From Nocardia coubleae NBRC 108252 (GTDB taxonomy: Bacteria > Actinomycetota > Actinomycetes > Mycobacteriales > Mycobacteriaceae): 64,000 nucleotides of DNA. Below the pieces are notes generated by a model that was not told where the DNA came from, did no database searches, and saw only the letters and a program-made list of their open reading frames with translations. The translations under genes were made by a program, and so were the position numbers. This document shows, one piece after another, positions 16,911 through 25,939 of this stretch (position 1 is the stretch's first letter; each line of letters starts with the position of its first letter). The stretch is taken from assembly GCF_001612805.1 (NCBI RefSeq), contig NZ_BDBD01000018.1:310001-374000 (forward strand), written 5' to 3'.

Positions 16911-17605
16911 GTTGCGCGGCCAGTCGAGGTCGTCCGCGGCGACGGCCTGGAACTTGTCCAGCGCCTCGATCTGCTTGTCGAGGGCGTTCTTGATATCGCG
17001 GTGACGATCACGAATCGGCCGTGTGGCTGGAAAGCGTTGACGCTGCTGTCCGAAGCAGAGCCGTGCGCGCCCGGGTAGCTCGGAATCGCCACCGGCTGCC
17101 GAGAGTCCTCCTGCGTGAGTCCAACGGCGTACATAGCGGCGGCTGCCGCGACGGCGTTCTGCTCTGTGCCGAATTCCAGGATCCCGACGAACAGGGATTC
17201 GAAGTCACGGCTGCTGCCGTTCGTTCGTGTTGTACAGACGCCGGCGACCAGATCATTGCTGGTGACAGCATCTTTGAACTTCTCTGGAAGTCCACCGGTC
17301 TTGGTCATCTCTTCGGCGTCGGCGAAGATCTTGGTGTAGCTCAACTCGGTCAGAGTCGGCACGAAGTCGGTCGGGTGGACCAGGACGTTGAGGAGCCGCC
17401 GCCCTTCGATCAGCCTGACCCGCTGCGCGGCGTGCGAGTTGAAGTTCAGTTCGAAGTCGGTCGGTTCGGTGACCATCGCGCCCGTTTGCAGGGCCGCGAG
17501 GTCGACCGGTGTCGTCCTCGGCGTGGCTTGGCCGGATACTGTTGCAGCGCAACCGGATCCGAGCACCAGGACCGCCGTCAACGCAGCGAATCGCTCGAGC
17601 CGCAT
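16899..17605 (-). pseudogene. Truncated, frameshifted DUF7373-like lipoprotein gene
   Basis: The start at 17605 encodes a good lipoprotein signal (lipobox GSGC) and family blocks: PVDLAALQTGAM, RRLLNVLVHPTDFVPT, the alanine-rich FGTEQNAVAAAAAMYAVG and IPSYPGAHGSAS. After FVIVTAI the homology jumps to another frame (DIKNALDKQIEALDKFQAVAADDL) and ends at a stop at 16899. The intact paralogues go on for about 190 residues more, with the cysteine pair and the QRAAAQYALL tail. So the gene has both a frameshift and a lost 3' half. The truncation point coincides with the end of the inserted AT-richer immunity gene, which suggests one event caused it. Without the frame jump, the frame ends at 16907. 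Confidence 0.75.
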
Positions 17606-17679
17606 GTTCCCCCTCCAACCGATCACCGCGTATCGCGGCGTACAACCGATCGACAGGCTACCGCGTCTGCGGCCGACGG

Positions 17680-19194
17680 CTACTTCACCCGGTTTTTCAG
17701 GATGGGGACGAGGCGGGAGAGGAGGGTTTGTTCGGAGGTGGTGGTCCAGGTGCGGATGGCGGTGACGGTGAGGGGGTCGTCGATGGGGATGACGGTGGCT
17801 CGGGAGCCGGTGAGTTGGTAGGGGAGGCCGAGGAGGCCGCCGCCGCCTGCTTTTTCGTCGCTGCGGACCGCGAGGATGTAGCTGTCGTCGGGGGTGTCGA
17901 AGCGGGTGGTGGTGCTGGTGACGGGGCGGGGGGAGGGTTCTTCGCCGGTTTTCGTGTAGTTGAAGTTGTAGACGAAGCCGAGGTCTTCGAAGAATTTCGT
18001 GGGGAGGGTGCCGCCGAGGTAGGTGGCGAGTTTGCCGTCGGCGGCCACGTCGACCATGAGGACGGTTTTGCCCGCGAAGGCGGGGTTGTCCTTGCGGGCC
18101 TGTTCCAGCGGGGTCAGGGCGGCGGTGGTGCTGGTCGAGGGGCCGGGTGGGGTGGAATCGCCGCTCGAGGCCCAGATGCCGATGCCCGCGGCGACCGCGA
18201 CCACCGCCACTACGGCCGCGCCCGCGAGGAGCAGCTTGTTCCTCGGCTTCTCGGGTGCCGGGGCGGCGGCTGCGGGAGGAGTGGGTGGTGACCACTGCTG
18301 CGGCACCTGGACGGGGTAGGTGGGGGCGGTGTGGTGGCCGGTGGGGTGGGAACCAGGCACGAGGGCGGCGGTCGCGGCGTCGGTGAATTCGCGGCAGGTG
18401 CCGAACCGCTCGTTCGGGTTCTTGGCCATGGCGCGGGCGATGACGTGGTCGATCGCGGGCGGCAGGCCGGGGCGCACAGCGGTCGGCCGCGGCGGCGGTT
18501 CGTGCAGGTGACCCATCATCACCATGGCCGGTTGCGTTGCGGGGAACGGGTTTTGGCCGGTGAGGAGCTTGTAGAACGAGCAGGCGAGGCTGTAGATGTC
18601 GGCGCGGTGATCGAGGTGTGTACCCGACAGCTGTTCCGGTGGCGCGTAGGCGATGGTGGCGAGGAAGTTGCCGGTCTGGGTGAGTTCGGAGGCGTCGTCG
18701 GTCGACTTCGCGACGCCGAAATCGGTGAGCAGGACTCGCTCTTCGTCCCCGTAACTGCTCGACAGCAGGAAGTTCGCCGGTTTGACGTCGCGGTGCAGCA
18801 GGCCGCGCCGGTGCGCGAAATCCAGGCCCTTGCCGACCTCGGTGGTGATGCGCAGGGCGCGCAGCGGGGTCATGGCCTGCGGGTCGCGGGCGAGTTCGGC
18901 GGCGGCGTCGGTGCCCTCGACGAACTGCATGGCGATCCACAGCTGGCCGTGTTCCTCGCCGCGGTTGAAGACCGAGACGATATTCGGATGATCCAGTCCG
19001 GCAGCCAGATTCGCCTCCCGCTCGAAGCGGGCACGGAACTCGGGGTCGTTGCTGAGTTCGGCGCTGAGAATCTTCAGCGCGTCGGTGCGGGGCAGGCTGG
19101 GGTGGGCCGCGAGATAGACCGAGCCCATCCCGCCCGCGCCGAGCTTCCGGATGATCCGGTACCCGCCGACGATGGTGCCGGGGCTCATCGCCAT
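17680..19194 (-). CDS. Receptor-type Ser/Thr protein kinase, twin 2
   Basis: 504 residues, collinear with the kinase at 13893-15461. It has GAGGMG at 19-24, Lys41, HRDVKPAN at 134-141, DFG and APPE, then a proline-rich linker, a transmembrane helix (LLLAGAAVVAVVAVAAGIGIW) and the same sensor domain (FAGKTVLMVDV, LGFVYNFNYT, RSDEKAGGGGL, IPIDDPLTVTAIR, LVPILKNRVK). Even the AGGAG ribosome site and its 10-base spacing are the same. The juxtamembrane linker differs most, lacking a histidine/glutamine stretch seen in twin 1. The pair is a local duplication. The gene lies between a broken lipoprotein gene and an intact one. Confidence 0.93.
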   Translation of the reverse strand: MAMSPGTIVGGYRIIRKLGAGGMGSVYLAAHPSLPRTDALKILSAELSNDPEFRARFEREANLAAGLDHPNIVSVFNRGEEHGQLWIAMQFVEGTDAAAELARDPQAMTPLRALRITTEVGKGLDFAHRRGLLHRDVKPANFLLSSSYGDEERVLLTDFGVAKSTDDASELTQTGNFLATIAYAPPEQLSGTHLDHRADIYSLACSFYKLLTGQNPFPATQPAMVMMGHLHEPPPRPTAVRPGLPPAIDHVIARAMAKNPNERFGTCREFTDAATAALVPGSHPTGHHTAPTYPVQVPQQWSPPTPPAAAAPAPEKPRNKLLLAGAAVVAVVAVAAGIGIWASSGDSTPPGPSTSTTAALTPLEQARKDNPAFAGKTVLMVDVAADGKLATYLGGTLPTKFFEDLGFVYNFNYTKTGEEPSPRPVTSTTTRFDTPDDSYILAVRSDEKAGGGGLLGLPYQLTGSRATVIPIDDPLTVTAIRTWTTTSEQTLLSRLVPILKNRVK

Positions 19195-19270
19195 ATCTCA
19201 CGATCTCCTGACTCGGTGCATCCTGTCCCGCTCGGGCCGGAGCATAGCGAAACCGGCGTGGGCGGGGCGG

Positions 19271-20506
19271 TCATCGGGTATTGGCGAACAGCGCGTATTG
19301 CGCCGCCGCACGCTGGTGCGCGTCGAGCAACTGGTTGCCGCCGACGACACCCACGTACTGCTTGTACGCCACCACACAGCTGAAACGCTTGGCCCCGTCG
19401 AGGGTTCGGTTCTCGGTACAGGCCGCGTGGGGCAGATTGGATGGTGGCGCCGCGTCGGCTTTGGGGTGGTGGGGGAGGAGTTTGTCGGTGACCGCGCGCA
19501 GGGCCGAGGCCGGGTCGGCGGTGCGGACGGCCATCGAACCGTGCGAGAAGGCGACCTGTTCGGCGTTCATCGCGGCGAATTGCTCGGCGAGGCGGTCGCG
19601 TTCGGGGGAGAGCGGGACGCCGGAGGCACCGGCGAAGTGGAGGGCGCCCGCCCTGGTGGTGACCGTGTGGGTGCCGTCGCCTTCGGGGAAGGTGAACTGG
19701 TCGGGGTTGAGGGTGCGGACCAGCAGGTGGTCGGGGTCGAACGGGAGGGTGTAGACCTCTTCGTCGGTGAGGACGGGGACGTCGGCCAGCGCGCCGATCT
19801 GCTTGTCGTAGGCGGTGGCGGCCCGGGTGGTGAGGGCGTCGAGGTCGGGTTTGTCGACCGAGAGCAGGAACGCGAGCACGTACGGGCCGTGGGGGAGCAG
19901 GGTGCGCAGGAACGGCGAGTCGGGCCGCCAGTGGGAGCGGGCGGCGGGGTGGCCGGGGATGCTGACGGGCTGGTTGCGGCCCTCGTGGGAGGCGAGGTCG
20001 GCGTCGTGGAATTCCTGGGCCGCGGCGGTGGCACGCGCGGCGTCGGGGAATTGCAGCACCATGGTGGCGGCGGTGAAATTGTTCGTCGGTTCCTTGAACG
20101 GCCACCCGGTCGAGCTCACGGTGGAGTCGGTCGAGGCGCCGGTGGACAGGAATCCGTAGAGCATTTTGTGCTTTTCGGCGATCGGTTCGACGACGTCGTA
20201 ATCGCCGAGCTCCCACGGGGTTGTGCCGTCGGAGAAGGCGCGGGCGCCGGTGCCGTACTTCATCTGCGGATCGATGGCCGCGGCGTCGATGACGTGACCG
20301 GCGATACGCATACCGGCCACGTTGTACATCTCGTAGAAGTCGGGGACGGGATCGTCGTCGTGGGCGTTCACCGGTTCGGTGGGGAAGCTGCCGACATCCA
20401 GGGTGCGGATATCGATCTCGCCGGGCAGCGCGGTACCGGTGACCTCGGAACCACAGCCCGCGAGGACGACGGCGAACAGGGCGATCGCGAAACGGCGGAT
20501 TCTCAT
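19271..20506 (-). CDS. Large lipoprotein (DUF7373-like), copy 3
   Basis: The chosen start gives 411 residues with lipobox LAGC (Cys at 18). Family blocks: IDIRTLDVGSFPTEP, GYDVVEP-like central part, VLQFPDAARATAAAQEF, HPAARSHWRPDSPFL, then ENRTLDGAKRFSCVVAYKQY and HQRAAAQYALFANTR. It is closest to copies 1 and 5. The ATG overlaps the stop of the upstream lipoprotein gene in ATGA, so the two are translationally coupled; a longer in-frame extension to 20659 lies inside that gene and is not needed. The mature protein should sit on the outer face of the membrane. Function unknown. Confidence 0.87.
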   Translation of the reverse strand: MRIRRFAIALFAVVLAGCGSEVTGTALPGEIDIRTLDVGSFPTEPVNAHDDDPVPDFYEMYNVAGMRIAGHVIDAAAIDPQMKYGTGARAFSDGTTPWELGDYDVVEPIAEKHKMLYGFLSTGASTDSTVSSTGWPFKEPTNNFTAATMVLQFPDAARATAAAQEFHDADLASHEGRNQPVSIPGHPAARSHWRPDSPFLRTLLPHGPYVLAFLLSVDKPDLDALTTRAATAYDKQIGALADVPVLTDEEVYTLPFDPDHLLVRTLNPDQFTFPEGDGTHTVTTRAGALHFAGASGVPLSPERDRLAEQFAAMNAEQVAFSHGSMAVRTADPASALRAVTDKLLPHHPKADAAPPSNLPHAACTENRTLDGAKRFSCVVAYKQYVGVVGGNQLLDAHQRAAAQYALFANTR

Positions 20507-21693
20507 GACGCGTTCACCAGCAGGGCATACTGGGCGGCCGCGCGTTGCTGCACGTCGAGGAGCTGGTTGGACCACACGTACGCGGCGTAACGGTCGTAGG
20601 AGACCGCGCAATAGAAGCGGATCGCGAAGCGCTGATTGCGCCCGATGTATTCCTTGCATCGGGCGCTCGGCAGATTCTTCGGTGGGTCGGCGGCGGTGAA
20701 TTTGCGGGTGAGACCGCCCAATTCGTCGCGCACGGCCTGCGCGCCCGCGATATCGCGCGCCCGGTAGACGTCGGCGCCGTCACTGGCGTACAGGTCGACA
20801 CCGTTGTCGGCGATCATCGCGGTCGTGCTCACCGGGTCGGAGGTGAAATGGCGGGCGGTGCGGCCCGCGTAGACGCCGGGCGGGTTGAGCCAGGAATCCT
20901 CGCGCGGGCGGGGCGCGGTGCGGCCGAGCATGCCTTCGCGGTCACGCTGCAGAGTCATCAGATCGGCGGTGGGAGTGAAGTTCGCGACCGAGGGGACGAT
21001 GGTGTCGAGACTCTTGCGGGTCAGCTCGAGCAGGGCCTGCTTGTCGACCTTGCCGAGCCAGATCTTCAGATAGTCGAAGAACCAGGTGTAGATCACCAGA
21101 TGCCCGGTGGCGAACCACGATCCGATCGACTGCTGATCGGGCTGCCAATGTGCTTTCGCCGCAGGGTAACCCGGTATCTCGATCGGCTGATTGTTGGGCG
21201 CGTAACCGAAATCGAGTTGCTCGAGCGCGGTCGCGGCGGCGGTGGCCTTCTGCGCATCGGGAAAGATCATGACGGCGTTGACCATGTCGATGCCGCGGTT
21301 GTCGGGCGCGGTCTGCGCCGAACTCACGAATCCGCCGATGAAGTCGGGGGCGATCTCGGCGAACCGGTCGACGGCCATGATCTTGCCGAGCGCGGCCTCG
21401 GGATCGATGAACACCGAGGCGATCGACGGGTTGGTGTGAACGAACCGGGGGTCGATATCGGCGGGGGCGGGGACGTGATCGCCGAGGCGTTCGGCCTCGA
21501 TGAACCGGGCTTGATCCATGCTGGCGACGGCGCCGACCACCCGGGGTTGCGTCGGGTAGTTGCCCACATCGAGGGTGGCCAGGTCGACCGGCGGATCAGT
21601 GGCCGCGCCCGGTTCCTCCCCGGAACCGCACGCCAGCAGGCCGGTGAGCAGGACGGTCGCCAGTGCGGCGCAGGCCGGTTTCCTCGACAGCAC
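20503..21693 (-). CDS. Large lipoprotein (DUF7373-like), copy 4
   Basis: About 396 residues with lipobox LLAC and Cys near 22. Blocks: LATLDVGNYPTQPR, ADIDPRFVHTN, PDFIGGFVSSAQT, KATAAATALEQLDFGYAPNN, HWQPDQQSIGSWF, LNPPGVYAGRTARHF, the cysteines in SARCKEYIG and FYCAVSYD, and QQRAAAQYALLVNAS. Two starts compete. The ATG at 21702 touches GGGGAGGA with no spacing, whereas a GTG at 21693 has about nine bases of spacing, so I prefer the GTG. First part of a coupled pair with copy 3. Most similar to copy 2 at 12540-13739. Confidence 0.85.
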   Translation of the reverse strand: MLSRKPACAALATVLLTGLLACGSGEEPGAATDPPVDLATLDVGNYPTQPRVVGAVASMDQARFIEAERLGDHVPAPADIDPRFVHTNPSIASVFIDPEAALGKIMAVDRFAEIAPDFIGGFVSSAQTAPDNRGIDMVNAVMIFPDAQKATAAATALEQLDFGYAPNNQPIEIPGYPAAKAHWQPDQQSIGSWFATGHLVIYTWFFDYLKIWLGKVDKQALLELTRKSLDTIVPSVANFTPTADLMTLQRDREGMLGRTAPRPREDSWLNPPGVYAGRTARHFTSDPVSTTAMIADNGVDLYASDGADVYRARDIAGAQAVRDELGGLTRKFTAADPPKNLPSARCKEYIGRNQRFAIRFYCAVSYDRYAAYVWSNQLLDVQQRAAAQYALLVNAS

Positions 21694-21749
21694 GGCGATC
21701 ATTCCTCCCCGAAACGATGGTCGGCCGAATAGTAACCCGTTCTGCCGAC

Positions 21750-22940
21750 CTACAAACTGTTGGCCAGCAGGGCGTATTGGGCGGCGACTTTCTGCCGGAT
21801 CTCGGGTTCCTGCTCGGCACCGACAATAGCCAGGTAGCGCTTGTACGGAACGTAGCAGCGGTATTCGGAATCGATGTCGGAGTTGCCCTTCGAATTGAGT
21901 TCGAAGCATTTGGCGCCGGGCACATCGGTGGGCGCTGGCACGGAATCGTAGTGCTCGGCGGAATCGATGAAGCCCTGCATCAGCGCTTCGGCCCCCGCCT
22001 GATCGCGGACGCGGGCGATGGCGCCGCCTTCGACCAGGGCGTACCGGTCGGCGCCCGCGGCTTCGAGGAGGCGTTCGCGGGCGGTCTCGTCGTCGACCCG
22101 GCTCACGATGTGCTCGGGGCTGTACACGGCGAAAGTGCTCTGGTCGGGCTCGGTCTCGGTGGTGTCCTCGACAACGGCGCGGGCCAGCAGGCCGTCGGGA
22201 TCGACGGGCAGGTCGGCGAGCTTGTCGTAGGGGGTCGGGGTGAACTTCGCGAGCTGGGCCAGGCTCGCTTCCAGCGACATATCGATCCAGGACACGAGGT
22301 CGTCGGCGTCGGCGCGCGGTCGCTGCACGAACAACGAGATCACGAATTCCTTGTGCGCGTGGAAGGCGCCGACGGTGGGGATGCCGGGCCGCCAATGCAC
22401 ATATGCCTCGGGGTATTTCGTCGAGGCGAGCTTGCGGTTGTCCGGGGAGACGCCGAGGTCGACGTCCTCGAGTTCGCGGGCGGCCAATGTGGCCGAGGCG
22501 CTGTCGGGAAAACGCAGCACCGCGGTGGTGATGGCAGTGGCGTCGGGACCGGGACGTTTGCTGCCGTCGGGATCGGCGCGGTCGGCGCCGAGCGTCACAT
22601 AGCCGGTGACGAACTTGCGGTTCTCCAGTACCGGACGCGACACATTGGCGATGAAATCGAGTGCGCGTTCCACCGACGGGATCACGGTCGACCCGCGCCC
22701 GTACGACATCGACGGATCGATCCGGACCGTCGGCGGCACGGCGCCCGACATCCGCATACCCTCCACGAGCGGACCTGCGCTACCGGCCTTTTCATCGTGC
22801 GAGCGCTTCTCGACGGCGAAGGGCCCCACCTCGAGTTTGCGCACATCGATCTCACCTGCGATGGGGGTGCCACTCACCGCGCAGCCCGTGAGGGCGATCG
22901 TGACTGCCGACAATGCGAACGCGACGCGGATCCTGATCAT
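21750..22940 (-). CDS. Large lipoprotein (DUF7373-like), copy 5
   Basis: 396 residues with lipobox LTGC (Cys at 20). Blocks: AGEIDVRKLEVGPFAVE, VPPTVRIDPSMSYGRGS, VLRFPDSASATLAARELEDVD, YPEAYVHWRPGIPTVGAF, the cysteines in AKCFELN and YRCYVPYKRY, and the tail RQKVAAQYALLANSL. It is the first gene of the three-lipoprotein run on the reverse strand (copy 5, 4, 3), 47 bases or so upstream of copy 4. The tail motif AAQYALLA is nearly invariant through all five copies and probably forms a C-terminal helix. Function unknown; a role at the cell surface is all that can be inferred. Confidence 0.87.
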   Translation of the reverse strand: MIRIRVAFALSAVTIALTGCAVSGTPIAGEIDVRKLEVGPFAVEKRSHDEKAGSAGPLVEGMRMSGAVPPTVRIDPSMSYGRGSTVIPSVERALDFIANVSRPVLENRKFVTGYVTLGADRADPDGSKRPGPDATAITTAVLRFPDSASATLAARELEDVDLGVSPDNRKLASTKYPEAYVHWRPGIPTVGAFHAHKEFVISLFVQRPRADADDLVSWIDMSLEASLAQLAKFTPTPYDKLADLPVDPDGLLARAVVEDTTETEPDQSTFAVYSPEHIVSRVDDETARERLLEAAGADRYALVEGGAIARVRDQAGAEALMQGFIDSAEHYDSVPAPTDVPGAKCFELNSKGNSDIDSEYRCYVPYKRYLAIVGAEQEPEIRQKVAAQYALLANSL

Positions 22941-23083
22941 GGCTGCCCCTCGGTGTTCCTCCCGCTGTAGGTGTGAAGTTACCGGAACAAGCCCGCCCAG
23001 GGGGCCCTAAGTGTGGTGCTTTGCCATAGTCTGGATGTCATGTCGACGACCCTGCTGCGCGGTTCCGGTGGAGGCCGATACCT

Positions 23084-24385
23084 GTGAGGGATCGGCAGGT
23101 CGAAATCGTGCCCGGCGCTCATGCCGTGGCGCACGTGGCGGGAGCGGTGATCGCGGTGGCGCACCGGCAGCCCGGACGCCTCACCCCGGAATCCACCGCC
23201 GCCATCGCCCTGGAATCGCTGGCCGAGCTCGTCCGCACCGCGGTGGAGGCGGAACCGGGCGGGCCGGGCGCCTCGGTCGCGCGGGAGGCCACCCGGTGGC
23301 TGATGAAGCATGCCGAGCAGATCTCGCCGGGTGTGCCGATCGACTTCGGGGTGCTCTCGGCCGCCGACAACGGCGGTGTCGCGATCTTCCTGCACGGCGC
23401 GGTGACCGCCGTGCTCGCAGGCGATCGGGGGCCCGAGTACTACCGGGGTAGTGACGCGGCGTTCACCGTCGACCGGGTGGCCTCCGAGCCGGCCAAGGGT
23501 GTGGCGCTGTTCGTCGACGACGCCAAGGGCCGCATCCCCGACCTGCCCGCCGAACGCGGCATCGGCTGGCTGGTCGAAGGCATCGCGCAGGCGGCCGGGG
23601 CCGTGGTGTGGGCCAACGATGTGCGAAGCCGCGTGCGCACCGCCGACCCGGACGCCCGCCGCCTGCCGCCGCCCACGGCCCGCATCGACCGGGAACCACG
23701 CCCGCCGCAACAGGATTCGCGCCCGGCCGAGGCGCCTGTCACGGGGATGCAGCCCGCGACCTCGATGCTGGACGCGGTGACCGGAACCAACCACGACCTC
23801 GTCGACCCGCACAACGCCGAAACCCGCACCGCCGGAACCAATCCCGCCCCCGAACCCGACCCCGACCTGCAGCGCAGGCTCGAGGCGACGGCCCGTTCGA
23901 CAGTGCTGACCGTGAAGGTGATGGGATTCAAGTGCGCGCGAGCGCATCCCAGCGACCCGCGCTCGGCGTTCTGCACGGTGTGCGGCATGCCGGTCGACCA
24001 GACCCAGGCGCTGGCCGAAGTGGTCCGCCCGCCGCTGGGCATGCTCGTCCTCGACGACGGCATGACCTACCTGCTGGCCGCCGACGCGGTGATCGGGCGC
24101 GACCCGGAGAATTCCGAAGCGGCACAACGCGGCCTGATCCCGCTGCGCATCGACGACACCTCCGGCGGCATGTCACGCGCGCATGCCGAAGTGCACCTGG
24201 TGAATTGGGACGTGCAACTGCTGGATCGCGGTTCCACCAACGGAACTCGCAGCCGGCTGCCCGGCTATCGCGACTGGATCCGGCTCACCCCGAACCAGCC
24301 GCTGGTGCTCGTCCCCGGCACCGAGATCATGATCGGCAACCGGGTCCTGCGCTACGAACCGGCCGCGCCGCCCCCGTTCGGCTGA
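23084..24385 (+). CDS. FHA-domain protein with zinc-ribbon-like motif
   Basis: GTG start; 433 residues, no signal peptide or membrane helix. The N-terminal 170 residues (VEIVPGAHAVAHVAGAVI, VLSAADNGGVAIFLHGAVTAVLAGD) form an unidentified globular domain, which resembles PP2C-like regulators only in a loose way. A proline-rich linker follows, then C-x14-C-x2-C (CARAHPSDPRSAFCTVCG, about 284-302), a possible metal-binding knuckle, then an FHA domain (about 325-425) with IGRDPENSE, the binding-loop SRAHAEV and RGSTNGTRS. FHA domains bind phosphothreonine peptides, so the product is a likely reader for the kinases at 13.9-19.2 kb. Its stop is one base from that of the convergent metallopeptidase gene. 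Confidence 0.8.
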   Translation: MRDRQVEIVPGAHAVAHVAGAVIAVAHRQPGRLTPESTAAIALESLAELVRTAVEAEPGGPGASVAREATRWLMKHAEQISPGVPIDFGVLSAADNGGVAIFLHGAVTAVLAGDRGPEYYRGSDAAFTVDRVASEPAKGVALFVDDAKGRIPDLPAERGIGWLVEGIAQAAGAVVWANDVRSRVRTADPDARRLPPPTARIDREPRPPQQDSRPAEAPVTGMQPATSMLDAVTGTNHDLVDPHNAETRTAGTNPAPEPDPDLQRRLEATARSTVLTVKVMGFKCARAHPSDPRSAFCTVCGMPVDQTQALAEVVRPPLGMLVLDDGMTYLLAADAVIGRDPENSEAAQRGLIPLRIDDTSGGMSRAHAEVHLVNWDVQLLDRGSTNGTRSRLPGYRDWIRLTPNQPLVLVPGTEIMIGNRVLRYEPAAPPPFG

Positions 24386-24386
24386 G

Positions 24387-25832
24387 TCAGCTGTAGCGGG
24401 ATTCGCAGGTTGTCGCGCCGTTGAGGACGCCCGCACGGAAGGCGTCGACGCGGGAGAAGCCGCTGGGGACGGTGTTGCCTTCGGCGTCGCTGGCGGCGAG
24501 GCCGTCGGTGAGCAGGCCGGAGACCGCTTCGTCGAGGTCGCCCGCGGAGAGCTGGATGTCGCCCTGGCTGACCGGACGGCCGGGCTCGGCGAGTTTGCCG
24601 GTGACCACTCCCGACAGGCACGCCGCGCGCAGGCCCGTCTTCGCGCCGGTGAGCGCTTGGCCGTTGCTGCGCTGCACGGCGAGGGTGTAGCGGGAGATGA
24701 ACAGGACGTAGCCGTTGTAGTCGCCGCTCACCTTCACCGGGAGCGGGCCGTCGTCGCTGTCGTCGGCGGAACCGCGTTCGGCCAGGCCGGGCACATCGGT
24801 GGCGATCACGTTCTTGGTGGGGCAGTAGGTGACCGGGTCGGTGACGGCGCCGTCGTCGCACTCCACCTGCGATCCCGAATAGTCGTAGGAGGGTGACTGC
24901 CGCACCGGCAGGATCGCCTGCAGGGCCTTGCTCAACTCGACCAGATTGCTCTGAGTGATCGGGTACTCGCCGCGTCCCTGGTCGCCGGAGAAACTCTGCG
25001 GCAGATTGCCACGACGCGATTCGATCTCGTCCTCGTCGATGCCCTTGCAGCCGCGCGCACCGTCGGTGAAACCGATCTGCACCGCCGTGACCCGCTCGAA
25101 CGCCGAACCGTGCACGCTCTCCGGATCGTCGGGGTCGGAATCGCGAATCGAAACCGTCGCGGCCAGCACGGAATTGAGGCCGTCGGAGGTGTTGATGGTG
25201 AAGTGCTTCGACTTGCCCTCGGCGACATGACGCATGAACGCACCCGCGAAACAATCGGCCTGCTGTTCCTTCACCAGTACCGGGGTCTTCTTGGTGACCA
25301 TCTTGGCCATGGTCTGGATCGCGTGCCCGTATTCGTGGGCGAGCACCATCACCACCGACATCGGGCCGAAGGTCTCGCTCATCGTCGGCAGCAGCATCGC
25401 GCGGTCCCAGCCGATGGAGTTGTCGCTGCGGCAGTAGGCGGCGTTCACCAGGTGGTAGGTGGTTTCCTTGCAGAACTCGACCGCCGAGTTGCGTGGGGCG
25501 CGCGCGTCCCAGGAGATGAGGGTGGTGACCGGGTCGAACGTCTCACCACGGAACTCGGTGCCGAACACCGACTCCCAGTAGGTCTGGATGTCCTCGATGG
25601 CGTTGAGGGCGAGGGCGTCGACCTCGCCGCCGTCACCGTTGGACGCGGTGAGCGACGAATCCGCGACGCCGGGTCGTGGGCCGTTCGGGCCGCCGGTGGT
25701 CGGCAGACCGGCTACTCGGAAGGGGTCGTCGTAGATCGAGACCGCGCGGCCGTCGACCGCCCGTGTGCAGCCCACACTCAGCAGTGCACATAGCACGGCG
25801 GTGATGGCAACGAGCACTTGGCCTTTCGGCAT
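24387..25832 (-). CDS. Neutral zinc metallopeptidase lipoprotein
   Basis: 481 residues from an ATG preceded by GGGGGGA; an upstream extension to 25949 is not supported. A signal segment ends in lipobox SVGC (Cys22). The zinc-binding motif HEYGH lies at 166-170, and EQQADCFAG (about 189-197) provides the third acidic ligand region, the pattern of the putative neutral zinc metallopeptidase family. The region before it (GWDRAMLLPTMSETFGPMSVVMVLA) fits the same family. A serine/aspartate-rich middle and a C-terminal domain of about 120 residues, with two cysteines, are extra. It should be an exposed lipid-anchored protease. Substrate unknown. Divergent from the FHA-ABC exporter gene. Confidence 0.85.
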   Translation of the reverse strand: MPKGQVLVAITAVLCALLSVGCTRAVDGRAVSIYDDPFRVAGLPTTGGPNGPRPGVADSSLTASNGDGGEVDALALNAIEDIQTYWESVFGTEFRGETFDPVTTLISWDARAPRNSAVEFCKETTYHLVNAAYCRSDNSIGWDRAMLLPTMSETFGPMSVVMVLAHEYGHAIQTMAKMVTKKTPVLVKEQQADCFAGAFMRHVAEGKSKHFTINTSDGLNSVLAATVSIRDSDPDDPESVHGSAFERVTAVQIGFTDGARGCKGIDEDEIESRRGNLPQSFSGDQGRGEYPITQSNLVELSKALQAILPVRQSPSYDYSGSQVECDDGAVTDPVTYCPTKNVIATDVPGLAERGSADDSDDGPLPVKVSGDYNGYVLFISRYTLAVQRSNGQALTGAKTGLRAACLSGVVTGKLAEPGRPVSQGDIQLSAGDLDEAVSGLLTDGLAASDAEGNTVPSGFSRVDAFRAGVLNGATTCESRYS

Positions 25833-25939
25833 CGGTCCCCCTGGTCGGCCGGATACACGTGCAGGTCGGTCGCCGGATCGGGTGTGAAGCCGTCTCGGGG
25901 GCACCGCCGATGTCCGGGCGATGGCATAGTATCCGCTCC

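Noticed and set aside
16907..19201. 764-codon reverse frame joining the kinase region to the lipoprotein
   Set aside because: Its first 500 codons are an Arg/Pro/His-rich shadow of the kinase gene in another frame. Only the last 233 codons, from the ATG at 17605, are the lipoprotein.
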